A DNA stretch of 64,000 bases from Methylococcaceae bacterium (GTDB lineage: Bacteria > Pseudomonadota > Gammaproteobacteria > Methylococcales > Methylomonadaceae): assembly GCA_021647585.1 (NCBI GenBank), contig JAKIUK010000003.1, positions 33,273-97,272 of the forward strand. Reading direction: 5' to 3'. A model generated the notes under the pieces. It did no database searches. It was not told where the DNA came from and saw only the letters and a program-made list of their open reading frames with translations. Below, one piece after another: positions 9,384 through 18,422 of the stretch (positions are counted from its first letter, which is position 1; each line of letters begins with the position of its first letter). A program made the translations under genes and the position numbers.

Positions 9384-10147
9384 GGTAAAATCTCTGTTAA
9401 ATCAAATGCTTTGAGTGTTGAGTATGCTGTAGTCTCATTAGACTCTGGGTTCAGCCCTGGAAAAACGGCAAATAAAGCTACCAGCACCAAGAGTAATCCA
9501 ATGGCTTGTTTGAAGCGTTGCATCCTGGATAACTTGGTTAAAACATTTGTCATTATACCAACGCCTAACACCGAAGGTAAAGTCCCTAATCCAAATGCAA
9601 GCATAGTGAGTGCGCTTCTTGAAACATCTCCGGTTGTTGCAGCCAGAGCTAGCGCGGCATAGACAAGGCCACAGGGTAACCAACCCCAGACCATGCCAAA
9701 TAAAAACGCCTGAGTACGGGTGGTAACAGGAATAAGTTTGCGTCCGAAGGGTTCTAATTGTTTCCATAGTTTCGAACCCGCTTTCTCAATATAGGCAAAA
9801 CGCGGAAACCAGCCCGCAATATAAAAACCAGCCCCAATCATTACAGCAGCGGATAACAGTTGCAAGCCTCTATACACATATCCTTGCTCAAGACCTAAAG
9901 GAAGGGTTAGTACTGCTTGTGCTATTCCGACTAACAAACCTGCCACTGTATAGCTAAAGATACGCCCCAGATTGTAATTAAGCACGTAAGGAAATAAGTT
10001 GGATTTATTATTTCTAATTTCCGGTTTCAGGCTTAATGTGAGCGTTCCTATTATAGAACCACACATGCCAATGCAATGTAGACTGCTGAACAAACCCATG
10101 GCAAAGGCGGCAAAATAGGATGCGTTAAAAGTGTAATGAAATTCCAT
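9380..10147 (-). CDS. TauE/SafE-type (DUF2-like) integral membrane protein
   Basis: Multi-spanning inner-membrane protein of 255 aa with about six hydrophobic segments. The motif SSLHCIGMCG near residue 20 is characteristic of the 'sulfite exporter TauE/SafE' proteins related to the CcdA-like membrane family that often accompany cytochrome oxidase or metal-handling genes. The transported substrate cannot be read from the sequence. A Cys-x-x-x-Cys pair in the first helix suggests thiol or metal handling. It is the first gene of a two-gene minus-strand unit with the sigma-54 activator. Confidence 0.75.
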   Translation of the reverse strand: MEFHYTFNASYFAAFAMGLFSSLHCIGMCGSIIGTLTLSLKPEIRNNKSNLFPYVLNYNLGRIFSYTVAGLLVGIAQAVLTLPLGLEQGYVYRGLQLLSAAVMIGAGFYIAGWFPRFAYIEKAGSKLWKQLEPFGRKLIPVTTRTQAFLFGMVWGWLPCGLVYAALALAATTGDVSRSALTMLAFGLGTLPSVLGVGIMTNVLTKLSRMQRFKQAIGLLLVLVALFAVFPGLNPESNETTAYSTLKAFDLTEILP

Positions 10148-10380
10148 AGGATGTGAACAGTATCATAGTGGGCTGAATATAGAAATAAAAAGTGTGCTGT
10201 CAGACAATATTAAAGCTATTGGGTGAGGCAAATAACCTGTATTAAATAAGTTATATAACATAGTTTAATTGGTATTGTTTATTGCATGTATGTAAGCCAT
10301 TGTTAATAAATAACAAATTATATTGGAATAGAATATGCTTATATTGTTATAGTTAAGATATTAATTTAAAATAAAAGAGG

Positions 10381-12498
10381 GTGAAATTGAAAACAAAAAT
10401 TAGTTTAGCTATTGCCACTGCACTAGCGATTCCACTACAGGCTGTAGCTGATCATGAGCAGCTGCCCACCATTATTGTTGAAGGCAGTGCAATGCGTGCA
10501 GGTACTTTTGGTACAGCGCCTGATTCGTCAGGACTGAAAGATACTGCTTCATTATTAAAGCGCGTACCGGGTGCGAATGTTAACCGGAATGGACCTTTAA
10601 CCGGGATTGCTTCATATCGAGGTATGTATGGTAATCGGATTAATGTCTCTATTGATGGCGCTAATATGAAAGAAGTGGGACCCAATAGTATGGATCCTCC
10701 ATTAAGCCATATTCCGGCACCTTTAACGGGTGAATTAACAGTACACAGAGGTATTTCACCCGTCAGTAGTGGAATTGAAACGATTGGCGGATCTATGCAT
10801 GCAAAGTCTAAAAAAGGTCAATTTGCCGAGGGTGATGGTATAGAAACCAGTGGCACCGCATCTATGGGGTATAGCTCAGTAGAGGATGGGCATTTCGGTA
10901 CACTTTTAGGGGCAGTGGCTAATAAAAACAATAAGTTATATTTGAGTGGAAGTAAAGAACAAGGTCGGGATTACAAAATAAGAAACAATCAGCAACAAGA
11001 AAATACGCGCTATGATCGTGAAGCATTTACAGCTGGATACGGTTATCAGCGTGACGGTCATGAGTTTGGTATTAATTATAGTAATAATAATACCGGACAT
11101 ACCGGTACCCCAGCATTGCCTATGGATATCGTCTATGTAAGAGGTGGATTATATGATGCCAATTACAGCTGGGATCTAGATAATGGATATAAATTGAAAA
11201 CCAATATCTTTTATGAAAAGATGCGTCATTTGATGAGTAATGGTCTGATGCGCAATGGGGGTTCAACGGACAGGGATTTAATAACTAACCGTACTAGAGT
11301 TGAAGCAGGTGGAATCGATCTAGCCATCTCCATGCCTTTCTTAAGTGGTGATCTTACCGTGGGTATCAATGGTGATCAATCAAATCATGATGCCAATATC
11401 ACCCGAACAGGTACCAGTTTAACAGATGGCGGTCCTGGTGGTGGAGCTGTAGTGAATATTAACTTTTTTAATGACACCGAACGCGACCGTTATAGTCTGT
11501 TTACAGAATGGACTGGAGACATTGCTGAAGATATCAGCTTAGAGTTAGGTGCGAGATATGTTCACACCTGGATGAATACAGGTGAGGCGTCTACGCAAAT
11601 GAATGGAATGACGAATACGGCTACTAATGCTGATGCAGTCGCTTTTAATGCTGCGGATCGCAGTCGAAATTTCAATGATGTTGATTTGGCTGCTGTTTTA
11701 CGCTATACGGTTTCATCCGAGTTAGATGTTGAAGTCGGGTTTGGCCGAAAAAATAGAGCGCCTTCCTATCAGGAATTGTATTTATGGACAAATTCATCAG
11801 CTGTTGGCGGTTTGGCGGATGGGAATGTTTATGTCAGTGATTTAGGGCTGGAGCATGAAACCGCTTATCAATTTGATTTGGCTTTTGATTGGCATAATGA
11901 GGATGCTTATGTTGCGCCTCATTTTTTCTACCATTATGTTGATAATTATATTCAAGGGGACAGAACTACCACAGCGATTGCAAGAACTGTTGCCTCAGGC
12001 CAAAAAAATATTCTTGAGTTTAGTAATATCCAGGCACAATTATTTGGTGTTGATTTGGAAGCAGGTTATACCATTAATGATAATTGGCGTTTAGATGCCG
12101 GGTTAAATTATGTGCGTGGTATGAGGGTTAACTCGCCAACGGGAGATGATGATTTATATCGTATGGCACCGCTGAATGGGCGTACTCAGTTAACTTATGA
12201 ACAGTCAGGCTGGATGGGTGCAATTGAAGGTGTTTTTTATGCTGATCAAGGGGATGTGATTGGTTATGGGGATCCAACTGCAAATGTTGATGAGTTGAAA
12301 ACTAAAGGTTATATGCTGTTGAATTTGCGCGGCAAGTATGAGCCATATCATGGTGTTGTGATTGGTACGGGTATTGAAAATGTATTGGATAGCAAGCATT
12401 TTGATCATTTAGGTGGTTATACAAACTTTAATCGGGATAATGGTCGTGTTGCGATGCCGGGCCGGAACATCTATGCCACTTTAAGTTATAACTGGTAG
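10381..12498 (+). CDS. TonB-dependent outer-membrane receptor, OprC/NosA copper-receptor type
   Basis: Outer-membrane active transporter: N-terminal signal peptide (cleavage after QAVA), a TonB-box-like TIIVEG, a plug domain (about 30-150) and a 22-strand barrel ending in an aromatic residue (SYNW). The plug sequence RGMYGNRINVSIDGANMKEVGPNSMDPP resembles TonB-dependent copper receptors. Relative to OprC, as I remember it, the plug CxxxM site reads GPNSM (Cys replaced by Gly), while an HxM (MRHLM, near residue 283) is present in the barrel. GTG at 10381 abuts the Shine-Dalgarno AGAGG; TTG at 10387 lies 6 bases after it and is the likelier start. Copper as substrate is inference. Confidence 0.82.
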   Translation: MKLKTKISLAIATALAIPLQAVADHEQLPTIIVEGSAMRAGTFGTAPDSSGLKDTASLLKRVPGANVNRNGPLTGIASYRGMYGNRINVSIDGANMKEVGPNSMDPPLSHIPAPLTGELTVHRGISPVSSGIETIGGSMHAKSKKGQFAEGDGIETSGTASMGYSSVEDGHFGTLLGAVANKNNKLYLSGSKEQGRDYKIRNNQQQENTRYDREAFTAGYGYQRDGHEFGINYSNNNTGHTGTPALPMDIVYVRGGLYDANYSWDLDNGYKLKTNIFYEKMRHLMSNGLMRNGGSTDRDLITNRTRVEAGGIDLAISMPFLSGDLTVGINGDQSNHDANITRTGTSLTDGGPGGGAVVNINFFNDTERDRYSLFTEWTGDIAEDISLELGARYVHTWMNTGEASTQMNGMTNTATNADAVAFNAADRSRNFNDVDLAAVLRYTVSSELDVEVGFGRKNRAPSYQELYLWTNSSAVGGLADGNVYVSDLGLEHETAYQFDLAFDWHNEDAYVAPHFFYHYVDNYIQGDRTTTAIARTVASGQKNILEFSNIQAQLFGVDLEAGYTINDNWRLDAGLNYVRGMRVNSPTGDDDLYRMAPLNGRTQLTYEQSGWMGAIEGVFYADQGDVIGYGDPTANVDELKTKGYMLLNLRGKYEPYHGVVIGTGIENVLDSKHFDHLGGYTNFNRDNGRVAMPGRNIYATLSYNW

Positions 12499-12518
12499 AG
12501 GCTGTTAAAGCTAAAAAT

Positions 12519-12548
12519 AAAAAAGCGCGGATAAAACCGCGCTTTTTT
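12519..12548. terminator. Bidirectional intrinsic terminator
   Basis: AAAAAAGCGCGG and CCGCGCTTTTTT form a perfect 12-bp stem with a six-base loop. It serves both the converging receptor gene and pyrF, and overlaps the pyrF stop codon. Confidence 0.9.
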
Positions 12549-13269
12549 AAAACTGAGACAAAATCTGTCCCTGAATTTTCTCTGCCATTTTCTTACGATT
12601 ATCCGCATCACGTATAGGACGGCCAACTACAATATAGTCAGCTCCATTCTGAAAAGCTTGCTCCACACTTACTACGCGTTTTTGGTCATCATCAACACGG
12701 TTATCCACAGGGCGTATGCCTGGAGTAATCACTAATAGGTGGTGATCCAGTTCCTCCCGTAACATGGACACCTCAAGCCCAGAAGAAACAATACCATCAC
12801 AGCCAATTTTCAGAGCACGTTTAGCGCGTGATAAAACTAAATCACGTACATCGCATTTAAACCCAAGGTCATCTAGATCGCCACGATCAAGACTGGTTAA
12901 TGCCGTTACAGCTAATACTTTTAAATCACCTTTGTTTGCTGCTGCAGCTTCCATAATGGCATCATTGCCATGAATAGTCGCTAAATCTACACCTTTGCTA
13001 CTGAGCGCTTTAATGGCGCGACCAACAGTGGCGGAAATATCAAAAAATTTTAAATCAACAAAAACTTTTTTATCCCTGGCTTTTAACCATTCGATAAAAC
13101 CAAAATAATCGCCAGACATAAAGAGTTCCATGCCGACTTTATAAAAAATAACTGAATCGCCTAACTCTTCAACCAAAGCTTGAGCTTCTGGAATGCTGGG
13201 GACATCCAACGCCATAATTAATCGTTCGCGAACAGGAATAGGTTTGGTTGATATAAAGGTTTCAGTCAT
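12547..13269 (-). CDS. pyrF: Orotidine 5'-phosphate decarboxylase
   Basis: Last step of UMP synthesis: OMP is decarboxylated to UMP in the cytoplasm. The catalytic signature VDLKFFDIS is near residue 70, preceded by ALDVPS at the substrate site. The phosphate-gripping segment VGRPIRDA is near residue 215. It has 240 aa, of normal length. pyrC is also in this window (19.5 kb) but in a separate unit. Confidence 0.97.
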   Translation of the reverse strand: MTETFISTKPIPVRERLIMALDVPSIPEAQALVEELGDSVIFYKVGMELFMSGDYFGFIEWLKARDKKVFVDLKFFDISATVGRAIKALSSKGVDLATIHGNDAIMEAAAANKGDLKVLAVTALTSLDRGDLDDLGFKCDVRDLVLSRAKRALKIGCDGIVSSGLEVSMLREELDHHLLVITPGIRPVDNRVDDDQKRVVSVEQAFQNGADYIVVGRPIRDADNRKKMAEKIQGQILSQF

Positions 13270-13345
13270 GTAATTAAGTATCCAAATGAGTTAAAATGTA
13301 GGTAACTATTCACAGTCAGTTGTTATCCCGAGTGAAACGAGGGAT

Positions 13346-13496
13346 CTTAATTCTACTTTGTCACATTTGAATGCATACTTTACAAAAGTATCCTCGTAGG
13401 GTGCGTTGTACGCACCATTTCGGCAATGGAAGGATAAAAAATGTTGGGTGAGTGCAACCCACCCTACATTTATAATCTGACGAAGTAAAATTAAAG
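13346..13496. repeat. MITE-like repeat, copy 1 (partner at 53270-53421)
   Basis: The ends CTTAATTCTACTT and AAGTAAAATTAAAG are inverted. The interior carries GTAGGGTGCGTTGTACGCACC and the complementary-type CAACCCACCCTAC. The reverse complement matches 53270-53421 over essentially its whole length with scattered changes, so this is a dispersed element. The short open frame across it is an artefact. Confidence 0.8.
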
Positions 13497-13581
13497 TCTT
13501 TGAGTATAAATACAGTTTTTTAAGATTTCCCTGCACACTGCTCCTCGGTAATAGCTGCATTACCCTACGACATAGCTACCA

Positions 13582-13687
13582 AGGCATTATGCATTGCTCT
13601 ACCTCCTGTGTAAACCACAGAGAGGTGGTGAATGCAAATATTGCAAGGAGCACAATATCTGTCCATGCAGACGTCTCGCGGGTCAAA
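13582..13687. repeat. Dispersed repeat, copy 1 (partner at 24336-24439)
   Basis: This ~105 bp stretch is a diverged reverse complement of 24336-24439. Shared blocks include GGCATTATGCATTGC, AAACCACA, GTGGTGAATGCA and TATTGCAAGGAGCA. A small hairpin ATATTG/CAATAT encloses CAAGGAGCA. No coding function is seen in 13270-13825. Confidence 0.65.
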
Positions 13688-13825
13688 ATAACTGTCACAA
13701 TATTATATTCATGAAAAACACTGAAATAAGTAACAAATTTAATTGGTTTTCTTTGGTTTAACGTTATATTACCAGAACTCTCTATGAGTGAATGTTAAAA
13801 TAAAATATCGGTAAACAAAAAAAAC

Positions 13826-14737
13826 ATGACTTTAACACTGATACAAATGATATTGATAATGGCCTGTGGAGCAGGATGGAGCGTTATGTGTCCAGCAGGT
13901 TTATCGGTAGGGCAAACCAGGCAGGTCTTGACCACAGTCGTTTATTTTGTTTTTCTTCCTGCACTGATTCTGGACGTTTTGTGGAAAGCAGATATCGGCT
14001 TACATTCTTTTGAATTCTCATTGCTGGGGGTTGGTGGGATTTTATTATCCCTTTTGATTATCTGGCTGATTGCCCATATGTTGAAATTTGATAAACCTCA
14101 AATGGGCGCTGTACTACTAGCGGCTTCTTTTCCTAATGTGACCTATCTAGGATTACCTGTATTAGAACAAACCTTTGGCAGCTGGGCGCGGTCTGTGGCA
14201 ATACAAATAGATTTGTTTGCAGCGGCACCTTTAGTTTTTACCGTTGGGATTATGATTTCACGGTATTACGGAGAGGATGAAGGAGAGCATAGGTCGATGT
14301 TGGCTTTTTTAAATACACCGCCTTTTTGGGTTGCATTTGTTGCTGTTGTTTTGAATCTTAATGATATTTCAGTACCTTTGTGGTTAGAAGGTACATTGCA
14401 GAAATTATCTTCGGCAGTTGTACCGTTAATGTTGTTTTCTCTTGGGCTGGCATTAAGCTGGGATGCAATTAGATTAAAAAACGTGCCATACATCATTCCA
14501 GTCATCTTAATTAAATTATTTTTGATGCCTTTGATTGTAATAGAAATGGTAACTTATTTGACTATGAATGAAGAATTTAAAGCGGCAGCTGTGATAGATA
14601 TGGCAATGCCCAGTATGGTGTTAGGAATAGTTTTCTGTGACCGTTATAAACTGGATAGTTCACTCTATGCTATGGCGGTAACGGTTACTACTCTATTTAG
14701 TATTTTAACGTTACCTTTTTGGTATAGCATTTTATGA
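13826..14737 (+). CDS. AEC-family (auxin efflux carrier-like) membrane transporter
   Basis: Inner-membrane transporter of 303 aa with about ten hydrophobic segments, split five plus five around a short polar loop (RYYGEDEGEHRSM). The pattern, including FPNVTYLGLPV in the fourth segment and the matching segment DMAMPSMVLGIVF near the end, fits the AEC/bile-acid-sodium fold. Members export malonate, malate or other anions; the substrate here is unknown. Its last four bases overlap the cinA-like start. Confidence 0.82.
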   Translation: MTLTLIQMILIMACGAGWSVMCPAGLSVGQTRQVLTTVVYFVFLPALILDVLWKADIGLHSFEFSLLGVGGILLSLLIIWLIAHMLKFDKPQMGAVLLAASFPNVTYLGLPVLEQTFGSWARSVAIQIDLFAAAPLVFTVGIMISRYYGEDEGEHRSMLAFLNTPPFWVAFVAVVLNLNDISVPLWLEGTLQKLSSAVVPLMLFSLGLALSWDAIRLKNVPYIIPVILIKLFLMPLIVIEMVTYLTMNEEFKAAAVIDMAMPSMVLGIVFCDRYKLDSSLYAMAVTVTTLFSILTLPFWYSIL

Positions 14738-15972
14738 ATCATCCTATAGCTGAAATATTCTCCCAGGGAGAAGAAGTTATCACAGGGCAAGTAGCCGATA
14801 CTAATGCTGCCTGGTTATCTCAAAAGCTGGTGCAGATGGGGTTTGTAATTAGCAGACATACAGCAGTGGGTGATAAGTTACAGGACTTGAGTGATTTGTT
14901 AACAGAAATTTCAAATCGAGCTGATTTTTGTATATGTACTGGAGGGCTGGGTCCTACGGTAGATGATTTAACTGCTGAAGCAGTTTCGCAGGCATTTGCA
15001 TGTCCATTACAGTTAGACTCAGTTGCATTGGCCCAGATAGAGCGTTATTTTATAGCTCGCAACCGTGAGATGGCGGATACCAACCGGAAACAAGCTTGTT
15101 TTCCACGGGGGGCTATCCGTATTGATAACGCCTGGGGTACAGCGCCTGGGTTTGCAATACAACACAAACGCTGTTGGTTTGTATTTGTGCCGGGAGTACC
15201 GACAGAAATGCGACATATGTTTATAGAGCAGATACAAGTAGAGTTAGAAAGAAGGTTTGTTTTACAGGTAGATAAACTTGTTACCATTAAATCAATAGGA
15301 ATTGGTGAATCAGACTTACAACAGAAACTAAATGAGTTTTCTTTACCCGAAAGGGTACAGCTCAGTTTCCGGGCTGCGCCAGATGATGTGCAAACCAAGT
15401 TACTTTTCTCTGCGGACACAGCGGATTCTGAAATTAACAGTTGTGTTAATCAACTTGTTAAAAAGATTGGTGATGAGGTTTTTGCGGTTGAAGAATCCAA
15501 TAAACCATCGATTGATTTGGTGAGTGTGATTGCTCAATTAATGGCGGAAAAACAATATTCGCTATCAGTTCTAGAAACAGTAACTCAAGGCTTAATATCT
15601 GCTAAATGTATTGGGCAAGAGTGGTTGCAGGACTCAAGTTATAAACAATCTATAGAACCATACATTGCACAGTTAGGTATTACACGGCAGGATGATCTAG
15701 CACAAGTAGCAATAGCCATAGCTAAGCAACTAAAACTTACCTTGACTGCTGATTTAATCCTGGTGCAGTTGTATCTGGGAGATAAAGAACAATTACAGGC
15801 TAAAGAAAAAAGCATTGTTCTGTATAATGTATTACAAACCCCCCACGGGATTTATCAGAATACTATAGCAGTAGTAGGTCCCATAAAACGAAAACAAAAC
15901 CAGGCAGCTATACGAGCACTGGATTTACTGAGAAGATATTTACAGAAACATGCCTTTAATCCGATTAAATAA
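14734..15972 (+). CDS. CinA-like protein (MoCF domain; degenerate deamidase domain)
   Basis: The N-terminal MoCF_biosynth domain (about 1-170) is typical: FSQGEEVITGQVADTNAAWL and TGGLGPTVDDLTAEAV, linked to pyrophosphatase activity in CinA proteins. A middle COG1058 region follows. The C-terminal domain (from about 265) is where NMN deamidases carry the AESCTGG motif; here it reads LETVTQGLISA, so the catalytic Ser motif is lost, as in E. coli YfaY. It probably acts as a nucleotide pyrophosphatase only. It overlaps its upstream neighbour by 4 and uup by 23 bases. Confidence 0.82.
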   Translation: MNHPIAEIFSQGEEVITGQVADTNAAWLSQKLVQMGFVISRHTAVGDKLQDLSDLLTEISNRADFCICTGGLGPTVDDLTAEAVSQAFACPLQLDSVALAQIERYFIARNREMADTNRKQACFPRGAIRIDNAWGTAPGFAIQHKRCWFVFVPGVPTEMRHMFIEQIQVELERRFVLQVDKLVTIKSIGIGESDLQQKLNEFSLPERVQLSFRAAPDDVQTKLLFSADTADSEINSCVNQLVKKIGDEVFAVEESNKPSIDLVSVIAQLMAEKQYSLSVLETVTQGLISAKCIGQEWLQDSSYKQSIEPYIAQLGITRQDDLAQVAIAIAKQLKLTLTADLILVQLYLGDKEQLQAKEKSIVLYNVLQTPHGIYQNTIAVVGPIKRKQNQAAIRALDLLRRYLQKHAFNPIK

Positions 15973-17836
15973 TGTATCCATTGCATATGGAACTCACGCT
16001 TTATTAAAGAATGCTGACTTTCAATTGGATCCAGGAGAAAGAGTTGGTCTGTTAGGTCGAAATGGCGAAGGTAAATCGACATTGATGAAAATTATTGCAG
16101 GCAATGTGCATGCAGATAACGGGGAAGTGTGGCGTGAGCCCGAATTAAAACTGGCCTGGCTGGAGCAAATGCCAGATCTGGATAATGAAGCAACAATTTA
16201 TGATGCAGTTGCTAGTGGTTTAGGTGAATTAGGTGATTGGATTTCCCAATATCATCATTTATTGGAAACCATGGATGGTGGTGAAGAATCATTAAAGCAA
16301 TTAGGCGTTCTTCAGAATCGATTGGAAACACATAATGGTTGGCACTTTCAACAACGTGTAGAATCGACCTTATCAAAATTGAACTTACCGGCAGATGTAA
16401 AAATCAATAGTTTATCCGGTGGTTGGAAAAGAAGAGTTGCTTTAGCGCAAGCACTGGTTATTGAACCTGAAGTTTTGTTGTTAGATGAGCCGACAAATCA
16501 TCTGGATTTTGAAAGCATTGCCTGGCTGGAAGAGCAGGTATTAGCATTTCAAGGCGCTGTTTTGTTTGTTACACATGACAGAGAATTTCTACAAAAACTG
16601 GCAACCCGTATCGTGGATTTAGATAGAGGAAGTTTAGTTTCATGGCCCGGAAATTATCAGGATTATTTACGACGTAAAGCGGCTGCATTAGAAGACGAAG
16701 CCAATCAAAATGCAGAGTTTGATAAAAAACTGGCAAAAGAAGAGGTATGGGTCAGACAAGGTATTAAAGCAAGACGAACTCGTAATGAAGGACGTGTACG
16801 TGCTTTAAAAAGATTACGTGATGAACGATCTCAAAGACGTAATGTGCAGGGTACAACCAAATTAAACCTGGACAAAGGTGATGCATCGGGTAAAAAAGTC
16901 ATTGAAGCAACGAATGTGAGTTTTGGTTATGACAAAAAGCCAATCATAAAAAACTTCTCAACCCTGATTCAAAGAGGCGATAAAATTGGCCTTCTAGGGC
17001 CAAATGGTGCAGGTAAATCAACCTTATTAAAGTTATTATTAAAACAAATTGAACCTACAAGTGGTGAAGTAGAGCAGGGCACTAAAATACAATTAGCTTA
17101 TTTTGATCAGCTAAGAGAGCAACTCGATCCTGAAGTAACCGTTGCAGATACTGTTGCTGATGGCAATGAGTTTTTGGAAATTGCAGGTGCTCAAAAGCAT
17201 GTAATGTCATATCTGGCTGATTTTTTGTTTACACCGGCAAGAGCAAGGTCACCCGTAAAAAGTTTATCGGGAGGTGAAAAGAATCGTTTATTACTTGCTC
17301 GATTATTTACCAAGTCAGCAAACCTGATCATCATGGATGAACCAACTAATGATCTGGATTTGGAAACCCTGGAAATGCTGGAAGAAAAGCTGGTGGATTA
17401 CAAAGGTACTTTATTATTGGTAAGTCATGATCGTGCGTTTTTAGATAATGTAGTTACCAGTGTTTTTGTTTTTGAAGAAGACGGGAATGTTAATGAATAT
17501 ATCGGTGGATACGCTGAATGGTATGCATTAGCAGAACAACGAAAAAAGCAGGAAGTCAGTAAGAAGCTGGAGGAATCAGGTAAAAAAGAAAAACCAAAAT
17601 CAACTAATAAGAAAAAACTGAGTTATAAAGAGCAAAAAGAACTTGATCAATTGCCAAACTTAATTGATCAGCTTGAAGCGGAACAGGAAACTTTAACTGA
17701 GAAAATAAGTGACCCTGGTTTTTATAAGCAAGGGCAAGACAAAACCCAAGTAGCTTTAGAAAAACTAAAGGAAACAGAAAAAAGTTTAGAGCAAGCCTAT
17801 CAGAGGTGGGATGAACTGGAAGCTATAGTCAGTTAA
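15950..17836 (+). CDS. uup: ABC-F ATPase Uup
   Basis: Soluble duplicated ABC ATPase of the ABC-F group, acting on ribosomes and on branched DNA intermediates. Two nucleotide-binding domains: Walker A GRNGEGKST (residue 36) and GPNGAGKST (~342); signatures LSGGW and LSGGE; Walker B LLLDEPTNHLDFE and IIMDEPTNDLDLE. The linker NAEFDKKLAKEEVWVRQGIK is characteristic of Uup. A C-terminal lysine-rich linker and coiled coil (about 540-628) is the Uup DNA-binding extension. It has 628 aa, near the E. coli length. Confidence 0.92.
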   Translation: MPLIRLNNVSIAYGTHALLKNADFQLDPGERVGLLGRNGEGKSTLMKIIAGNVHADNGEVWREPELKLAWLEQMPDLDNEATIYDAVASGLGELGDWISQYHHLLETMDGGEESLKQLGVLQNRLETHNGWHFQQRVESTLSKLNLPADVKINSLSGGWKRRVALAQALVIEPEVLLLDEPTNHLDFESIAWLEEQVLAFQGAVLFVTHDREFLQKLATRIVDLDRGSLVSWPGNYQDYLRRKAAALEDEANQNAEFDKKLAKEEVWVRQGIKARRTRNEGRVRALKRLRDERSQRRNVQGTTKLNLDKGDASGKKVIEATNVSFGYDKKPIIKNFSTLIQRGDKIGLLGPNGAGKSTLLKLLLKQIEPTSGEVEQGTKIQLAYFDQLREQLDPEVTVADTVADGNEFLEIAGAQKHVMSYLADFLFTPARARSPVKSLSGGEKNRLLLARLFTKSANLIIMDEPTNDLDLETLEMLEEKLVDYKGTLLLVSHDRAFLDNVVTSVFVFEEDGNVNEYIGGYAEWYALAEQRKKQEVSKKLEESGKKEKPKSTNKKKLSYKEQKELDQLPNLIDQLEAEQETLTEKISDPGFYKQGQDKTQVALEKLKETEKSLEQAYQRWDELEAIVS

Positions 17837-17907
17837 AATACATTGCAAAAAAGCATAAATTGCATTATTATTGCCGGCTCTTCAACGTTCGTTGGAGACC
17901 AATAGTA

Positions 17908-17995
17908 GGAGAGCTGGCCGAGCGGTCGAAGGCGCACGCCTGGAAAGTGTGTATACGGTAACGTATCAAGGGTTCGAATCCCTTGCTCTCCGCCA
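17908..17995 (+). tRNA. tRNA-Ser (GGA anticodon)
   Basis: The acceptor stem GGAGAGC/GCTCTCC is perfect, with discriminator G and an encoded CCA. The anticodon arm CACGC-CTGGAAA-GTGTG gives anticodon GGA. A long variable arm (TATACGGTAACGTATC) and T-arm AGGGTTCGAATCCCT make it a class II serine tRNA of 88 nt. Confidence 0.95.
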
Positions 17996-18092
17996 AGTTA
18001 CAAGCAATTAAAAAAATCGTGCTAATTTTTTTGTCTTTGAAACTCATGAATGAATTGAATGTTGAACATACAGGTGCAATTTTCAACTTCAC

Positions 18093-18122
18093 TCAGATTT
18101 TCCACAAAATCCGTGTTCAACT
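18093..18122. repeat. Fragment of the 48.7-kb inverted-repeat element
   Basis: TCAGATTTTCCACAAAATCC and the following GTTCAAC match the reverse complement of 48714-48744, the left arm of that element. The rest of 17996-18422 is AT-rich and holds no other gene that I can support. Confidence 0.5.
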
Positions 18123-18422
18123 ATTTTATTTATGATTATCAAAGAGATTTATTGTGTGAAATAACACAATAATACGGCATATCCCACAGTATTTATTATA
18201 GGGTGATATGTTGTTGTTTTGTAGAGATTCTATATAAACAAAGTCTTACACTTGAAATAATATTTTTCTTAAGTTGGCTCAGAATTTGCTTTATAGCTGA
18301 TGTGGTCTATGGAGTAGCTATAGGTAAATATGGATTTACTGATTAGGCCCTTATAGTTCAGCTATTTACTTAGATGTAAATTAGCTTTATTTAGATTAAT
18401 AACTCACTAAAATGGGAATAAT

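Noticed and set aside
13306..13560. 84-codon minus-strand frame
   Set aside because: It covers the 13.35-kb MITE-like repeat; its composition reflects the repeat.
17868..18092. 74-codon minus-strand frame
   Set aside because: It runs antisense through the tRNA-Ser gene and has no protein-like features.
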